Numbered from the stretch's first letter, positions 1 through 8,606 are shown. The stretch: DNA of 58,238 nucleotides from Deltaproteobacteria bacterium (GCA_020848745.1 JADLHM010000134.1:1-58238), one strand, 5' to 3'. A program made the numbers and translations. Notes: generated by a model not told the origin, from the sequence alone.

Positions 1-1
1 C

Positions 2-127
2 GGACGCAACAAGAGCGGCGAGATCTTCTTCTACGACACCGGCGGCGACATCGTCGAAGACCTCGGCACCCTCGAGTACCTGAAGCAGCGGATCATCCGC
101 GCCCACTTCGGCGACGAGCCGGAGTGA
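2..127 (+). CDS. C-terminal end of an unrecognised protein (partial)
   Basis: An open frame enters from the left edge and stops with TGA at 125-127, giving 41 residues that end in AHFGDEPE. The piece is charged, with no membrane segment or recognisable motif. The codon choice (mostly G or C in third position) fits a real gene. It converges with the Rieske gene six bases downstream. No function is assigned. Confidence 0.55.
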   Translation, partial: GRNKSGEIFFYDTGGDIVEDLGTLEYLKQRIIRAHFGDEPE

Positions 128-133
128 TCACCG

Positions 134-490
134 CTACAGATCCTCGGGCACCGTCGCGATCACGCGATCGCCGTCGACGCGCAGCGGAACGCGGATGAGG
201 AAACGTCCGAACGGCGGGCCGGAGACGCACTTTCCGGTATCCGGCTCGTACAGGGCGCCGTGCGTGGAGCACACCACGTAGCGGCCGCTCTCGTCGAGGA
301 AGCGTCCCTCGACCCAGTCCATCGTGATCTCGACGTGCTGGCAGCGGTTCACCCACGCGTGCAGCGTGCCGTCGAGGTTCACGAGGAAGGCCTCGGTCGG
401 ATCGCCCGCGGTCGGCAGCAGGAATTTTCGCGTCGTGCCCGGCGCGAGATCGCCGACGGTCGCGACGACGACCTCGCGTGATTGCTCCAT
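134..490 (-). CDS. Small Rieske [2Fe-2S] domain protein
   Basis: This 118-residue protein is essentially one Rieske domain. The iron-sulfur ligands are visible as C50-Q-H52 and C74-S-T-H77, the usual CxH and CxxH pair about 20 residues apart, followed by GxLYEPDTGKC. Such single-domain proteins act as soluble electron carriers, often ferredoxins of dioxygenases or nitrite reductase small subunits; no oxygenase partner lies nearby, so the partner is unknown. The start at 490 (MEQSREVV) is preferred over 529, because the longer form adds a basic non-homologous stretch that overlaps the divergent NUDIX gene. The divergent intergenic space is about 38 bp. Confidence 0.85.
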   Translation of the reverse strand: MEQSREVVVATVGDLAPGTTRKFLLPTAGDPTEAFLVNLDGTLHAWVNRCQHVEITMDWVEGRFLDESGRYVVCSTHGALYEPDTGKCVSGPPFGRFLIRVPLRVDGDRVIATVPEDL

Positions 491-528
491 GCGCGCGCCT
501 TGCCTAGCATGCCGGTGCCGCGTCACCA

Positions 529-1131
529 ATGGACACGCCGCTTCCGAAGCTCCGCGTCGGCGAGATCCGGCGTCGCCTCGGCGCGCACGCGCCGAGCATC
601 CTCGTGCCGAGCGCGAAGCACGCGGCGGTCGCCGCGGTGCTGCACGGCACCGACACCGGCAGCGAGCTGCTCTTCATCGAGCGCGCCGAGCACCCGCGCG
701 ATCCGTGGTCGGGCCACATGGCGTTCCCGGGCGGCCGCGTCGATCCGGGCGACGCGTCGGCGCGCCACGCCGCCGAGCGCGAGACGCTCGAGGAGGTCGG
801 CCTGGATCTCGCGGGCGCCGAGCTCCTGGGGCGCCTCGACGACGTCGAGGGCGCGCCGCCCGGGTTCGACTCGCTGGTGGTGTCGGCGTTCGTCTACCAT
901 CTCGATCGCCGCGTCGCGGCGACGCCGAACTCCGAGGTGCGCAACGTGCTCTGGGTCCCGATGGCGCACCTCGAGGACCGAGAGCGCCGCGTCCCCTTCT
1001 ACTGGCCGCGGCAGCAGCACGACGTGCACTATCCCGGCATCCTCGTCGGCCAGCCCGACCGCCACGTCGTGTGGGGGCTCACGTACCGCTTCCTCGAGCT
1101 CTTCTTCGTGGCGCTCGGCCGGCAGCTCTAG
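529..1131 (+). CDS. NUDIX hydrolase, NudL-like (probable CoA pyrophosphatase)
   Basis: The 200-residue protein has a NUDIX box at about residues 68-92 (GGRVDPGD...RETLEEVGL). It shows the variant GGxxDPGDAS start typical of the NudL/coenzyme A pyrophosphatase branch, which cleaves CoA and derivatives in a Mg-dependent reaction. The preceding segment HPRDPWSGHMAFPGG is also characteristic of that branch. The substrate is inferred from the subfamily pattern only. The start ATG at 529 lies 38 bp from the divergent Rieske start. It converges with the VWA gene 13 bp downstream. Confidence 0.85.
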   Translation: MDTPLPKLRVGEIRRRLGAHAPSILVPSAKHAAVAAVLHGTDTGSELLFIERAEHPRDPWSGHMAFPGGRVDPGDASARHAAERETLEEVGLDLAGAELLGRLDDVEGAPPGFDSLVVSAFVYHLDRRVAATPNSEVRNVLWVPMAHLEDRERRVPFYWPRQQHDVHYPGILVGQPDRHVVWGLTYRFLELFFVALGRQL

Positions 1132-1144
1132 CCCGGGTCAGGAG

Positions 1145-2416
1145 CTACACGACCGCGAGCGCGCGCTCGAGCTCGGCGAGCGTACCGCACGCGACGACCG
1201 CGTCGACGTGCCGCGCATAGGCCGCGACCACGCTGTCGCCGGTGTTCCAGCGCTCGCGCGGCTCGGGGTTCAGCCAGAGCGCGCGCCGGACGCGCGCCCG
1301 AGCGGCCGCCAGCAGGTCCGCCCGCGGCGGGCGGCGGTTGTTGCGCGCGTCCCCGAGGATCAGGAGCACGGTGTCCGCCCCGAGCGCGTCCGCTTCCCGC
1401 TCCGCGAGGTCGCGCAGCACCCGGCCGAAGTCGGAGCGGGCCATGAGGTCGATATGCGCCGCCGGGCGCACCTGTCCCTCCACGAACTCGATCTCGACCA
1501 GACGATCGACGAAACCGAAGAAGCGGACCCGGCGGAAGCACGGGGCCGCCGGGGCGAGGAGTGCGAGGAAGAAGTCGGTCGCGGTCGCCGCCGACGCCGA
1601 GAGATCGCAGAGCGCGACGAGGTCCGGCGCGCCGGGGCGCCGGCCGCGCCAGCGCCGATCGAACGGTACGCCGCCGCGCGGAACCGCGGCGCGGATGGTG
1701 CGTCGGAAGTCGAGGCGGCCCCGCGGGCGGGCCCGCAAGCGGCGCCGGAGGCGCGCCGTGATCCGCGCGGCGATCGTACGCGCGAGCTCGGCGCAGGCTT
1801 CCACGTCGGCGGCGCTCATCGCGCGGAACGGAAGGCGGAGGAGCCGGCGCTCGCGGTCGAGGCGGGCAAGCGTCGCGCCGCCGCCGGGCGCGGTCGAGGC
1901 GTCGTCCGCCGACGCGCGGCGCGCGGCGGCGGGAGCCGCGGATGCCGCAGCGGTCCGGTCGTCGCCCTCTCGTCGCGGCTCCGCGTCGCGCTCGCGCGGC
2001 TCCGCGTGCACGGACCGCGCGTCCTCCTCGCGACCTTCCGTTCCGCGCGCGCCGCGCGCCGGCCCCGAGCGAGGCTCCCGCTCCGCGGCCGGCCGCCGTT
2101 CGTCGCGCCGCCCGCCGCCCGCCGACGTCGGCGCCCCACCGCCCGTTCCTCCTCCCTCTCCCGCGCCGCGCGCGCGCCGCCGCCTCGCCGCCTCGGCGGC
2201 GGCGCCGCGCGCGGGGAAGACCGCCTCGAACGCGGCGACGTAGGTCGCGCGGTCGCGCTCGTCCTTCACGAGCGCCGCGGCGAGCGCTTCGCGGAGCGCC
2301 GTCCGGTCGACTCCCACCACCGCCGCCGCCCGCGCGGCATCCATGGCTTCTGCGATGCTGACGGCGACGCCGTCGCGGCGAAGAGCCGCCACGAGCGCCT
2401 CGATCCGCGTCCTCAT
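1145..2416 (-). CDS. VWA domain protein, CoxE-like
   Basis: The 423-residue protein has an N-terminal helical part, a long low-complexity Arg/Ala/Glu/Gly-rich middle (about residues 75-200) and a C-terminal von Willebrand A domain. The metal-site motif D-L-S-A-S lies in LVALCDLSASAATATD. CoxE-type VWA proteins act with MoxR-family AAA ATPases to mature or remodel metalloenzymes and other complexes. Here the MoxR gene lies just upstream on the same strand, with only a small plus-strand gene between them. The start MRTRIEALV at 2416 is chosen because upstream frame extensions are non-homologous in composition. The client protein is unknown. Confidence 0.8.
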   Translation of the reverse strand: MRTRIEALVAALRRDGVAVSIAEAMDAARAAAVVGVDRTALREALAAALVKDERDRATYVAAFEAVFPARGAAAEAARRRRARGAGEGGGTGGGAPTSAGGGRRDERRPAAEREPRSGPARGARGTEGREEDARSVHAEPRERDAEPRREGDDRTAAASAAPAAARRASADDASTAPGGGATLARLDRERRLLRLPFRAMSAADVEACAELARTIAARITARLRRRLRARPRGRLDFRRTIRAAVPRGGVPFDRRWRGRRPGAPDLVALCDLSASAATATDFFLALLAPAAPCFRRVRFFGFVDRLVEIEFVEGQVRPAAHIDLMARSDFGRVLRDLAEREADALGADTVLLILGDARNNRRPPRADLLAAARARVRRALWLNPEPRERWNTGDSVVAAYARHVDAVVACGTLAELERALAVV

Positions 2417-2533
2417 TTCTTGCGACGAGGCGGGCGCGCACCCGCGATCGTGCGCCGCTGCGGCACCCGCCTCCCAGAGAATTCGAGGATTTCCACCAAC
2501 CTGCGTGGCACCGGCGTTGCTCTCCCGAGGGAC

Positions 2534-2836
2534 GTGCACGGCAGCATCCAGCTCGCGATCCTCGTCGTCCTGAACCTGGCGCTCCAGCTCTTCGACGGCG
2601 TCGCCACGTACGTCGGCTGGCAGCAGCACGGCGAGATGAATCCGATCCTGCTCGCGGGATTCGGCCGCTTCGGAGCCGGTCCGACGCTCGTGGCGGCGAA
2701 GGCGCTCGCGATCGTGCTCGTGCTCGTGCTCGCCGCGACGCCACGCCGCCGGCTCGCCGTGTTCGGCCTCGCCCTCACGCTCACGGCGTACACGACGCTC
2801 TCGTTCGTGCCGTGGACGCAGCGCCTCTTCGGCTGA
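2534..2836 (+). CDS. Small membrane protein, DUF5658-like
   Basis: This 100-residue protein starts with GTG and has three hydrophobic segments: about residues 5-22, then about 42-65, then about 68-90. The motif FDGVATYVGWQQHGEMNPIL between the first two resembles DUF5658 family proteins, where an Asp/Thr near the end of helix 1 and an N-P pair precede helix 2. The function is unknown. The gene sits on the opposite strand between the MoxR and VWA genes and starts about 120 bp upstream of the VWA start. A GAGGGA stretch just before the GTG may serve as ribosome binding site, although the spacing is tight. Confidence 0.6.
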   Translation: MHGSIQLAILVVLNLALQLFDGVATYVGWQQHGEMNPILLAGFGRFGAGPTLVAAKALAIVLVLVLAATPRRRLAVFGLALTLTAYTTLSFVPWTQRLFG

Positions 2837-2842
2837 TCCGCC

Positions 2843-3721
2843 TCAACGTTTGGCCGGCGGCGTCCTGCCGAGGCCGGCGATCGCGGGCTCCGCCTTGCGG
2901 AAGTCCTCCTCGTGCTTCAACAACACGGCGAGCGTCCGCCGCACCGGCTCCGGCTCGAGCTCGCGGATGCCGAGCGCGAGGAGCGCACGCGCCCAGTCGA
3001 GCGTCTCGGCGATGCTCGGCGACTTCTTGAGCCCGAGCCTGCGGAGCTGCGCCACGAACTCCGCGACCCGCATCCGCAGCTGCGCGTCGAGCGCCGGCAC
3101 CTTGAGCGCGATGATCTCGCGCTCCTTCTCGACGCCGGGGAAGTCCAGATAGAGGTGCAGACAGCGCCGCTTGAGCGCCTCCGAGAGCTCGCGCCGCTGG
3201 TTCGACGTGAGGACCACCACCGGACGCTCGCGAGCGACGATCGTTCCGAGCTCCGGCACCGTCACCTGGGACTCGGCCAGCACCTCGAGGAGGAACGCCT
3301 CGAGCTCCTCGTCGGCCTTGTCGATCTCGTCGATCAGGAGCACCGTCCGTCGCGGCGCGCTGATGGCCTTGAGGAGCGGACGCTCGAGCAGGTACTCGCG
3401 CGAGAAGATGTGGTCCTTGAGCTCGTCCCAGCCCGCGTGCTCGCGGTCGGCCTGCAGCCGCATGAGCTGCTTCTGGTAGTTCCACTCGTAGAGCGCGTGC
3501 GAGGCGTCGAGGCCCTCGTAGCATTGCAGGCGGATGACCTCGGTCCCGAGCATCGCGGCGACGACCTTCGCGAGCTCGGTCTTGCCCGCGCCCGCGGGTC
3601 CTTCGACCAGGAGCGGCTTCTCGAGCACGAGCGCCAGGTACACGACGGTCTCGACCCGCGGCGTGGTGACGTAGCGGGCCGCCGTCATGCCCGCCCGCAC
3701 CGCCTCGGCCGTGATGTCCAT
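2843..3721 (-). CDS. MoxR-family AAA+ ATPase
   Basis: The 292-residue protein shows the AAA+ Walker A motif GPAGAGKTELAK (about residue 40), a Walker B LLIDEIDKAD and a sensor-1 TSNQRRELSEALKRRC, in the MoxR order. MoxR ATPases work with VWA proteins in complex maturation; the CoxE-like VWA gene lies downstream on the same strand. The start at 3721 (MDITAEAV) has AAAGG eight bases upstream. That same ribosome site and the first five codons are copied in the upstream 53-bp repeat, so ribosomes from the DUF1015 gene could reach this start through three small cistrons. Longer frame extensions upstream are repeat sequence rather than protein. Confidence 0.9.
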   Translation of the reverse strand: MDITAEAVRAGMTAARYVTTPRVETVVYLALVLEKPLLVEGPAGAGKTELAKVVAAMLGTEVIRLQCYEGLDASHALYEWNYQKQLMRLQADREHAGWDELKDHIFSREYLLERPLLKAISAPRRTVLLIDEIDKADEELEAFLLEVLAESQVTVPELGTIVARERPVVVLTSNQRRELSEALKRRCLHLYLDFPGVEKEREIIALKVPALDAQLRMRVAEFVAQLRRLGLKKSPSIAETLDWARALLALGIRELEPEPVRRTLAVLLKHEEDFRKAEPAIAGLGRTPPAKR

Positions 3722-3729
3722 GGTGCCTT

Positions 3730-3774
3730 TCAATCGTCGAGGCCGTAGACGGCAAGGACGGCCATGAGGTCCAT
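3730..3774 (-). CDS. Repeat-encoded 14-residue minicistron 3
   Basis: It encodes MDLMAVLAVYGLDD. The two changes (VY for FS) make this the most diverged copy. Its stop codon overlaps the ribosome binding site of the MoxR gene, whose ATG is eight bases further on. Confidence 0.35.
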   Translation of the reverse strand: MDLMAVLAVYGLDD

Positions 3775-3782
3775 GGTACCTT

Positions 3783-3827
3783 TCAATCGTCGAGGCCGGA
3801 GAAGGCAAGGACGGCCGTGATGTCCAT
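3783..3827 (-). CDS. Repeat-encoded 14-residue minicistron 2
   Basis: It encodes MDITAVLAFSGLDD, starting with the same five residues as the MoxR protein. It has its own AAAGG site overlapping the stop of minicistron 1. It is a repeat product and expression is unproven. Confidence 0.35.
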   Translation of the reverse strand: MDITAVLAFSGLDD

Positions 3828-3835
3828 GGTGCCTT

Positions 3836-3880
3836 TCAATCGTCGAGGCCGGAGAAGGCAAGGACGGCCATGAGGTCCAT
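3836..3880 (-). CDS. Repeat-encoded 14-residue minicistron 1
   Basis: It encodes MDLMAVLAFSGLDD. Its ATG lies eight bases after the DUF1015 stop codon, and the AAAGG ribosome site overlaps that stop, so translation could be coupled. There is no evidence that the peptide itself has a function; it may only relay ribosomes toward the MoxR gene. Confidence 0.35.
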   Translation of the reverse strand: MDLMAVLAFSGLDD

Positions 3881-3888
3881 GGTACCTT

Positions 3889-5196
3889 TCAATCGTCGAG
3901 GCAGTAGAAGACGAGCCCGGTCAGGAGCTTCGGGAAGAAGTAGGTCGACTTCTCGGGCATCGTGAGGCCGGCGAGACCGACCGCGCGGAGATCGCCGACG
4001 CTCGTCGCGGGAAGGAAGAACGCGGCGGCCGCCTCGCCGCGGTCGACGAGGCCGAGGGCGCGCCGCGCGTCCTGCGTGTACGTGAGGCCGGGCGCGCCGC
4101 CGCGCTCGCCGATCGGCAGCCGGAGGATGCCGGCGAGCACGATCTGGTGCAGCACGGTCACGTCGAGGACGCGCAGCGCGGGCGGCACCGTCGTCGCGAA
4201 CGGCAGCGCGTGCGTCGGCGCCGTGCAGAACCAGAGCTGCGTCGCGCCGCGCACCGCGACGCCGAGGTGCGCCCTGTCGCTGGTGCGGTCGCCAGCCGCC
4301 GCGTCGAGGCGGCGGAGCATGGCCGCGAGGCCGTCCTCGGACCACGGCAGCTCCTCCACCGTGAAATGCTCGGCGAGGGCGCCGCGCAGCGCCTCCGGCA
4401 CGAGCGGCAGCGTCGCCAGCACGCGATGGGTCGGGAAGATCACGAGCCCCGCGTTCTCCATGGTCGTGAGATAGCAGAGCACGTAGTCGTAGGGCGCCTC
4501 GCCGAGCGGCGGCGCGCCGGCGCCGGCGGCCGCGCGGCGCTCGTCACGGTAGCGGAGCGCCGTCTCGTAGCGATGGTGACCGTCGGCGATGAAGACCTCG
4601 TGCGGCGCGACGCGCGCCTCGATCTCGGCGATCACCCGCGGGTCGTCGAGACGCCACATGCGGTCGTGGGAGCCGTCTTTGCCGCGCACGTCGACGTCGG
4701 GCGGCCGGGTCGTCGGGACGAGCGCCGCGAGATCGAGCCCGGGCGCCGACACGAGCCCGAAGATCGGCGAGAGCGAGACGCCGGTCGCTTGCAGCAGCGC
4801 GAAGCGGTCGTCCTTGGCCTTCTGCAGCGTCCGCTCGTGCGGCCGCACCTTCCCGGACTCGAAGCTCTCGACCCGGAGCGCGCCGATCACGCCGACGCGG
4901 TCGCGCGTCGAGCCGTCGGGAAGCGGGAACTTCTGCGCGTAGAGATAGAGCGAAGGGTTCGCGTCGACAGCGACGGCGCCCTCCTCGCGCCAGGCGGCGA
5001 GGGTCGCCGCGGCGCCGCCGTAGGGATCCGGATCGCGACAGAGGTCGATGCGCACGACGTTGTAGTCGCTCTGCGCGTACAGGCGATCGCGCTGCGCGCC
5101 GTCAATGACGTCGTACGGAGGCGCAGTGACGGCCGCGGGATCGCCGACGACGCCGGCGTCGTAGCGCAGTCCTGGAAACGATCGAAAAGTAGCCAC
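3889..5196 (-). CDS. DUF1015 family protein
   Basis: The 435-residue protein matches the DUF1015 family over its full length. Visible marks are the N-terminal PPYDVID, the central KVRPHERTLQKAKDDR segment, and IADGHHRYETALRYRDE, which looks like a catalytic or metal site. The family is widespread, sometimes found near serine or one-carbon metabolism genes, and has no settled function. It is 10 bp downstream of the TsaC/Sua5 gene, so VTT, TsaC-like, DUF1015 and MoxR probably form one transcription unit. The C-terminal CLDD is echoed in the GLDD ends of the repeat-encoded minicistrons that follow. Confidence 0.85.
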   Translation of the reverse strand: MATFRSFPGLRYDAGVVGDPAAVTAPPYDVIDGAQRDRLYAQSDYNVVRIDLCRDPDPYGGAAATLAAWREEGAVAVDANPSLYLYAQKFPLPDGSTRDRVGVIGALRVESFESGKVRPHERTLQKAKDDRFALLQATGVSLSPIFGLVSAPGLDLAALVPTTRPPDVDVRGKDGSHDRMWRLDDPRVIAEIEARVAPHEVFIADGHHRYETALRYRDERRAAAGAGAPPLGEAPYDYVLCYLTTMENAGLVIFPTHRVLATLPLVPEALRGALAEHFTVEELPWSEDGLAAMLRRLDAAAGDRTSDRAHLGVAVRGATQLWFCTAPTHALPFATTVPPALRVLDVTVLHQIVLAGILRLPIGERGGAPGLTYTQDARRALGLVDRGEAAAAFFLPATSVGDLRAVGLAGLTMPEKSTYFFPKLLTGLVFYCLDD

Positions 5197-5206
5197 GGGA
5201 TCTTCC

Positions 5207-5824
5207 TTAGACGTTCGAGAGTGGCGTCGTTCCGAGCACGCCTCGGAGCGCGTCGATCGGCGTCGCGCCGCGACGGATGACCCGCGCCGCGTCGCCGACG
5301 ACGAGTAGCACGGTGGACCCGAGGCCGCCAGCGAGACGGCCGCCGTCCACGTACGCGACGGCGTCGCCGAAGTACCCCCGCGCCTCCGCGACGTCGAGCG
5401 CCGGCCCCGCGCCGCCCGGATTGGCGCTCGTCGCCGTGAGCGGCTCGCCGAGCGCCGTCACCAGCGCCCGCGCGATCGGATGGCTCGACACGCGGACGCC
5501 GATCATGCCGGTCCCGCCGGTGAGCGCGGGCGGCAGATCGGCGTGCGCGGGCATCACGAGCGTGAGGGGTCCGGGCCAGAACGCGTCGACGAGACGGCGC
5601 GCCGGCGCCGGAACGTGCGCCACGACGCGGCCGAGCATCCCCGCGTCGGCGACGACGAGCGCGATCGGCTTCCCCGCATCGCGGCCTTTGAGCCGCGCGA
5701 TCCCGGCGACCGCCTCGTAGGAAAGGGCGCGCGCGCCGAGCCCGTAGAACGTCTCGGTCGGGTATACGACCGCGCCGCCGCGGCGGAGCATCGCGAGCGC
5801 CGCGTCGATCTCGCGCGCCGCCAT
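5207..5824 (-). CDS. TsaC/Sua5/YrdC family threonylcarbamoyl-AMP synthase
   Basis: The 205-residue protein carries the YrdC fold signatures: YPTETFYGLG near residue 21, KGRDAGKPIALVV near 46, and TATSANPGG near 131. The family makes threonylcarbamoyl-AMP from threonine, bicarbonate and ATP for the t6A modification of tRNAs that read ANN codons. Its length fits the short TsaC/YrdC/YciO type without the Sua5 C-terminal domain. The start ATG overlaps the stop of the upstream VTT gene by one base, which fixes the start and implies coupled translation. Longer upstream frames are shadows of the VTT gene. A non-tRNA YciO-type role cannot be excluded. Confidence 0.88.
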   Translation of the reverse strand: MAAREIDAALAMLRRGGAVVYPTETFYGLGARALSYEAVAGIARLKGRDAGKPIALVVADAGMLGRVVAHVPAPARRLVDAFWPGPLTLVMPAHADLPPALTGGTGMIGVRVSSHPIARALVTALGEPLTATSANPGGAGPALDVAEARGYFGDAVAYVDGGRLAGGLGSTVLLVVGDAARVIRRGATPIDALRGVLGTTPLSNV

Positions 5825-6516
5825 CAGTCGCTCGGCGTCGCCGGCCACTCGAAGAGCCGGCGGCGAAGGCGCGGCACGGCGAGCGGCACGATCACGGCCG
5901 CCAGCAGCACCCCGGTCATCAGCAGGGACTCGGACGACCCCCATTCGCCGATCGTCGACCCGAACGTGGCCAGCGCCGCCGCCCGCGCGTAGCTCGCCGG
6001 CACGACGACGGCGAGGAAGGTCGAGGTGGCAAGCGTCGAGCAGCCCGCCGTCCAATGGGCCGCCATCAACGGACCGACGGGATGGAGGGTCGCGACCCCC
6101 GTGAAGAGCGCGACCGGCGTCGCGCCGCGCGTCGTCAGGTAGCGCAGCCGCGCCCGCCATTCCGCCGGAACCATCGTGTCGCCGATGCGGCGCGCGAGCC
6201 CGAAGTTGACCACGCCCGAGATGATGATCGCGGTGCCGCCGAGCATCGTGCCGAGGGGACCGCCGAAGATGAAGCCGCCCGCCGTGAGCAGCACGACCGC
6301 CGGCAGCAGAATCAGCTGCCGTAGGACGACCAGGACGAAGAAGGCCGCCGGCGCGTGCCAGCCGAGGGCCTCGGCCCACGCGCGCACGGCGTCGACCGAC
6401 GGATGCAGGCCGAGCTCGCTCCGGAGCCATTGCCCCGCGACGACGAGCGCCGTAACGAGGAGCGCGAGGCGCCACCCGGCGCGCGACCTCACGGCGCCGC
6501 TCCACGAGCGGGGCAA
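5824..6516 (-). CDS. VTT (TVP38/TMEM64, DedA-like) membrane protein
   Basis: The 230-residue protein has about six hydrophobic segments. The VTT-domain signature GGFIFGGPLGTMLGG lies at about residues 79-93, and a second conserved block, GVATLHPVGPLMAAHW, follows. Such inner-membrane proteins are lipid scramblases or transporters of undetermined substrate. An N-terminal basic stretch precedes the first segment at about residues 15-30. The gene is the first of a probable minus-strand unit and is divergent from kup, with 143 bp between them for two promoters. Confidence 0.82.
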   Translation of the reverse strand: MPRSWSGAVRSRAGWRLALLVTALVVAGQWLRSELGLHPSVDAVRAWAEALGWHAPAAFFVLVVLRQLILLPAVVLLTAGGFIFGGPLGTMLGGTAIIISGVVNFGLARRIGDTMVPAEWRARLRYLTTRGATPVALFTGVATLHPVGPLMAAHWTAGCSTLATSTFLAVVVPASYARAAALATFGSTIGEWGSSESLLMTGVLLAAVIVPLAVPRLRRRLFEWPATPSD

Positions 6517-6659
6517 CGCGGCTCGGCCAGAATGATCGCGCTCGGGATCATCGCGCAGCGCGCAATCTAGAGAATCACACGGGCGAGGCCAAGGTCGCCA
6601 CGCGCTCCGGCCCCCGCTTTGTCGGCGGGACGGAAAGGCGATAGATCGGCCCGACTCGC

Positions 6660-8606
6660 ATGTCCGCGCCGGTTACGGACTCTTCCTCCGAAGACGGATC
6701 CACTCCGCACACCGCCAGGCACGGGACCGGCGTGCTGGTGCTCGGCCTCGCCGCCCTCGGCGTGGTCTACGGCGACCTCGGCACGTCGCCGCTCTACGCC
6801 ATCAAGGAGTGCTTCGGCATCGAGCACGGCCTGCACCCGTCGCACGCGAACGTCCTCGGCATCCTGTCGCTCGTGTTCTGGTCGCTGCTGATCGTCGTCG
6901 TCGTCAAGTACCTGACGTTCATCATGCGGGCCGACAACCGCGGCGAGGGCGGCATCCTGGCGCTCCTGGCGCTCTTACGACCCGCCGACCAGCCGCGGTC
7001 GCACTTGATCACGCTCGGCCTCTTCGGCGCCGCCCTCCTGTACGGCGACGGCGTCATCACGCCGGCGATCTCGGTGTTGAGCGCGGTCGAGGGCCTGGAG
7101 GTGGGCGCCCCGAGCCTCGAGCCGTTCGTGGTGCCGATCACCGTCCTCATCCTGGCCGCGCTGTTCTTCGTACAACGTCGGGGCACCGCGAACGTCGGCG
7201 CGGTGTTCGGTCCGGTGACCCTCGTCTGGTTCATCAGCATCGCGGCGGCGGGCGCGCCGTGGATCGCGCGCGAGCCCGGCGTGCTGCTGGCGCTCGACCC
7301 CCGCCACGCGGCGACCTTCCTCTTCGCGCACGGCTACCATGGCTTCCTCGTGCTCGGCGCCGTCGTGCTCTGCATCACCGGCGGCGAGGCGCTCTACGCC
7401 GACATGGGTCATTTCGGCCGCCAACCGATCCGCGCCGCCTGGTACACGGTCGTGCTCCCCGCGTTGCTCCTCAACTACCTCGGGCAGGGCGCGCTCCTGA
7501 TCCACAGTTGCGACGGACCGGAAGGCACCGCGGCGGCCGTATGCCGCGCGGCCGTCGAGCGGCCCTTCTACGAGCTCGTCCCGTCGATGCTGCTCTATCC
7601 CATGGTACTGATCGCGACGGTCGCGACCGTGGTCGCCTCCCAGGCGCTGATCTCGGGCGCCTTCTCGCTCACGCAGCAGGCCGTGCAGCTCGGCTTCATC
7701 CCCCGTGTCCAGATCGTCCACACCTCGGCGACTACCGAAGGACAGATCTTCGTGCCGAGCGTGAACGGCGCGCTCGCGCTCGCGTGCATTGCGGTCGTGA
7801 TGGTCGCCGGCAGCTCGTCGAAGCTGGCGGCGGCCTACGGTATCGCCGTGACCGGCACGATGGCGGTCACCTCCGTCCTGTTCTACGCGGTCGCCCACAC
7901 GCATTGGGGGTGGTCGCGTCTGCGCGCGGGAAGCCTCGTCGCGCTCTTCCTCACGGTCGATCTCGCTTTCTTCGGCGCGAATCTCGCGAAGATCTTCCAC
8001 GGCGGCTGGTTCCCGATGGTGGCAGCGCTCGGCGTGTTCAGCATCATGACCACCTGGCGCATGGGCGCGCGCTGGCGCTACCGCGAGCTCTCGAAGGTGC
8101 GCATCAAGTTCGAGGACTTCTTCACGAGCATGAAGCTGCAGCCGCCGGCGCGCGTGAAGGGCACGGCGGTGTTCATGACGCAGGACGCGGAGGGCACGCC
8201 GATGGCCCTCCTCCACCAGCTCAAGCACAATCAGGTGTTGCACGAGCAGGTCGTGCTGCTCACCATCGTCACGCTCAACGAGCCGACGGTGCCCGACGAC
8301 CAGCGCGTGCAGGTGGCGCAGCTGCACGCCGGCTTCTGGCGCGTCATCGCGCGCTACGGCTTCATGGAGACGCCCAACGTTCCCGAGGTCATGACGCTCG
8401 CCGCCGGGCAGGGCCTCGCCATCTATCGCGGCCGCACGAGCTACTTCCTCGGCCGCGAGACCTTCATCGCGACCGGCCGCTCGAACATGCCGCGCTGGCG
8501 GCGCGTGCTCTTCGCCTTCCTCGCGAAGAACGCCCGGTCGCCGACCGAGTTCTTCGGCATCCCCGCCAACGAGGTCGTCGAGCTCGGCGCGCAGATCGAG
8601 ATCTGA
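6660..8606 (+). CDS. kup: Kup-type potassium uptake protein
   Basis: The 648-residue protein is the full length of the KUP/HAK/KT family. The entry motif VYGDLGTSPLYAIKECFG lies near residue 36, followed by LLRPADQP, GDGVITPAISVLSAVEGL and about twelve hydrophobic segments. A soluble C-terminal part starts near residue 470 (FFTSMKLQPPARVKGTAVFMT). It imports K+ by H+ symport in characterised members. No strong ribosome site precedes the ATG at 6660; the start is supported by a short N-terminal tail before the first membrane segment. It stands alone on the plus strand. Confidence 0.95.
   Translation: MSAPVTDSSSEDGSTPHTARHGTGVLVLGLAALGVVYGDLGTSPLYAIKECFGIEHGLHPSHANVLGILSLVFWSLLIVVVVKYLTFIMRADNRGEGGILALLALLRPADQPRSHLITLGLFGAALLYGDGVITPAISVLSAVEGLEVGAPSLEPFVVPITVLILAALFFVQRRGTANVGAVFGPVTLVWFISIAAAGAPWIAREPGVLLALDPRHAATFLFAHGYHGFLVLGAVVLCITGGEALYADMGHFGRQPIRAAWYTVVLPALLLNYLGQGALLIHSCDGPEGTAAAVCRAAVERPFYELVPSMLLYPMVLIATVATVVASQALISGAFSLTQQAVQLGFIPRVQIVHTSATTEGQIFVPSVNGALALACIAVVMVAGSSSKLAAAYGIAVTGTMAVTSVLFYAVAHTHWGWSRLRAGSLVALFLTVDLAFFGANLAKIFHGGWFPMVAALGVFSIMTTWRMGARWRYRELSKVRIKFEDFFTSMKLQPPARVKGTAVFMTQDAEGTPMALLHQLKHNQVLHEQVVLLTIVTLNEPTVPDDQRVQVAQLHAGFWRVIARYGFMETPNVPEVMTLAAGQGLAIYRGRTSYFLGRETFIATGRSNMPRWRRVLFAFLAKNARSPTEFFGIPANEVVELGAQIEI

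Larger units (their letters stand above)
3711..3903. repeat. 53-bp tandem repeat, 3.6 copies, at a gene junction
   Basis: Copies begin at 3711, 3764, 3817 and 3870 (the last partial, to about 3903). They alternate between two close variants: GTGATGTCC...GGTGCC and ATGAGGTCC...GGTACC. On the minus strand each unit holds a stop codon, an overlapping AAAGG ribosome site, an ATG eight bases after the stop and 14 sense codons ending in GLDD before the next TGA. The outer edges match the last codons of the DUF1015 gene (...CLDD stop) and the first codons of the MoxR gene (MDIT). The array therefore looks like an amplified intergenic junction. Confidence 0.95.

Noticed and set aside
1242-2361. Several Arg-rich plus-strand open frames opposite the VWA gene
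   Set aside because: They are artefacts of the low-complexity, GC-rich middle of the minus-strand gene.
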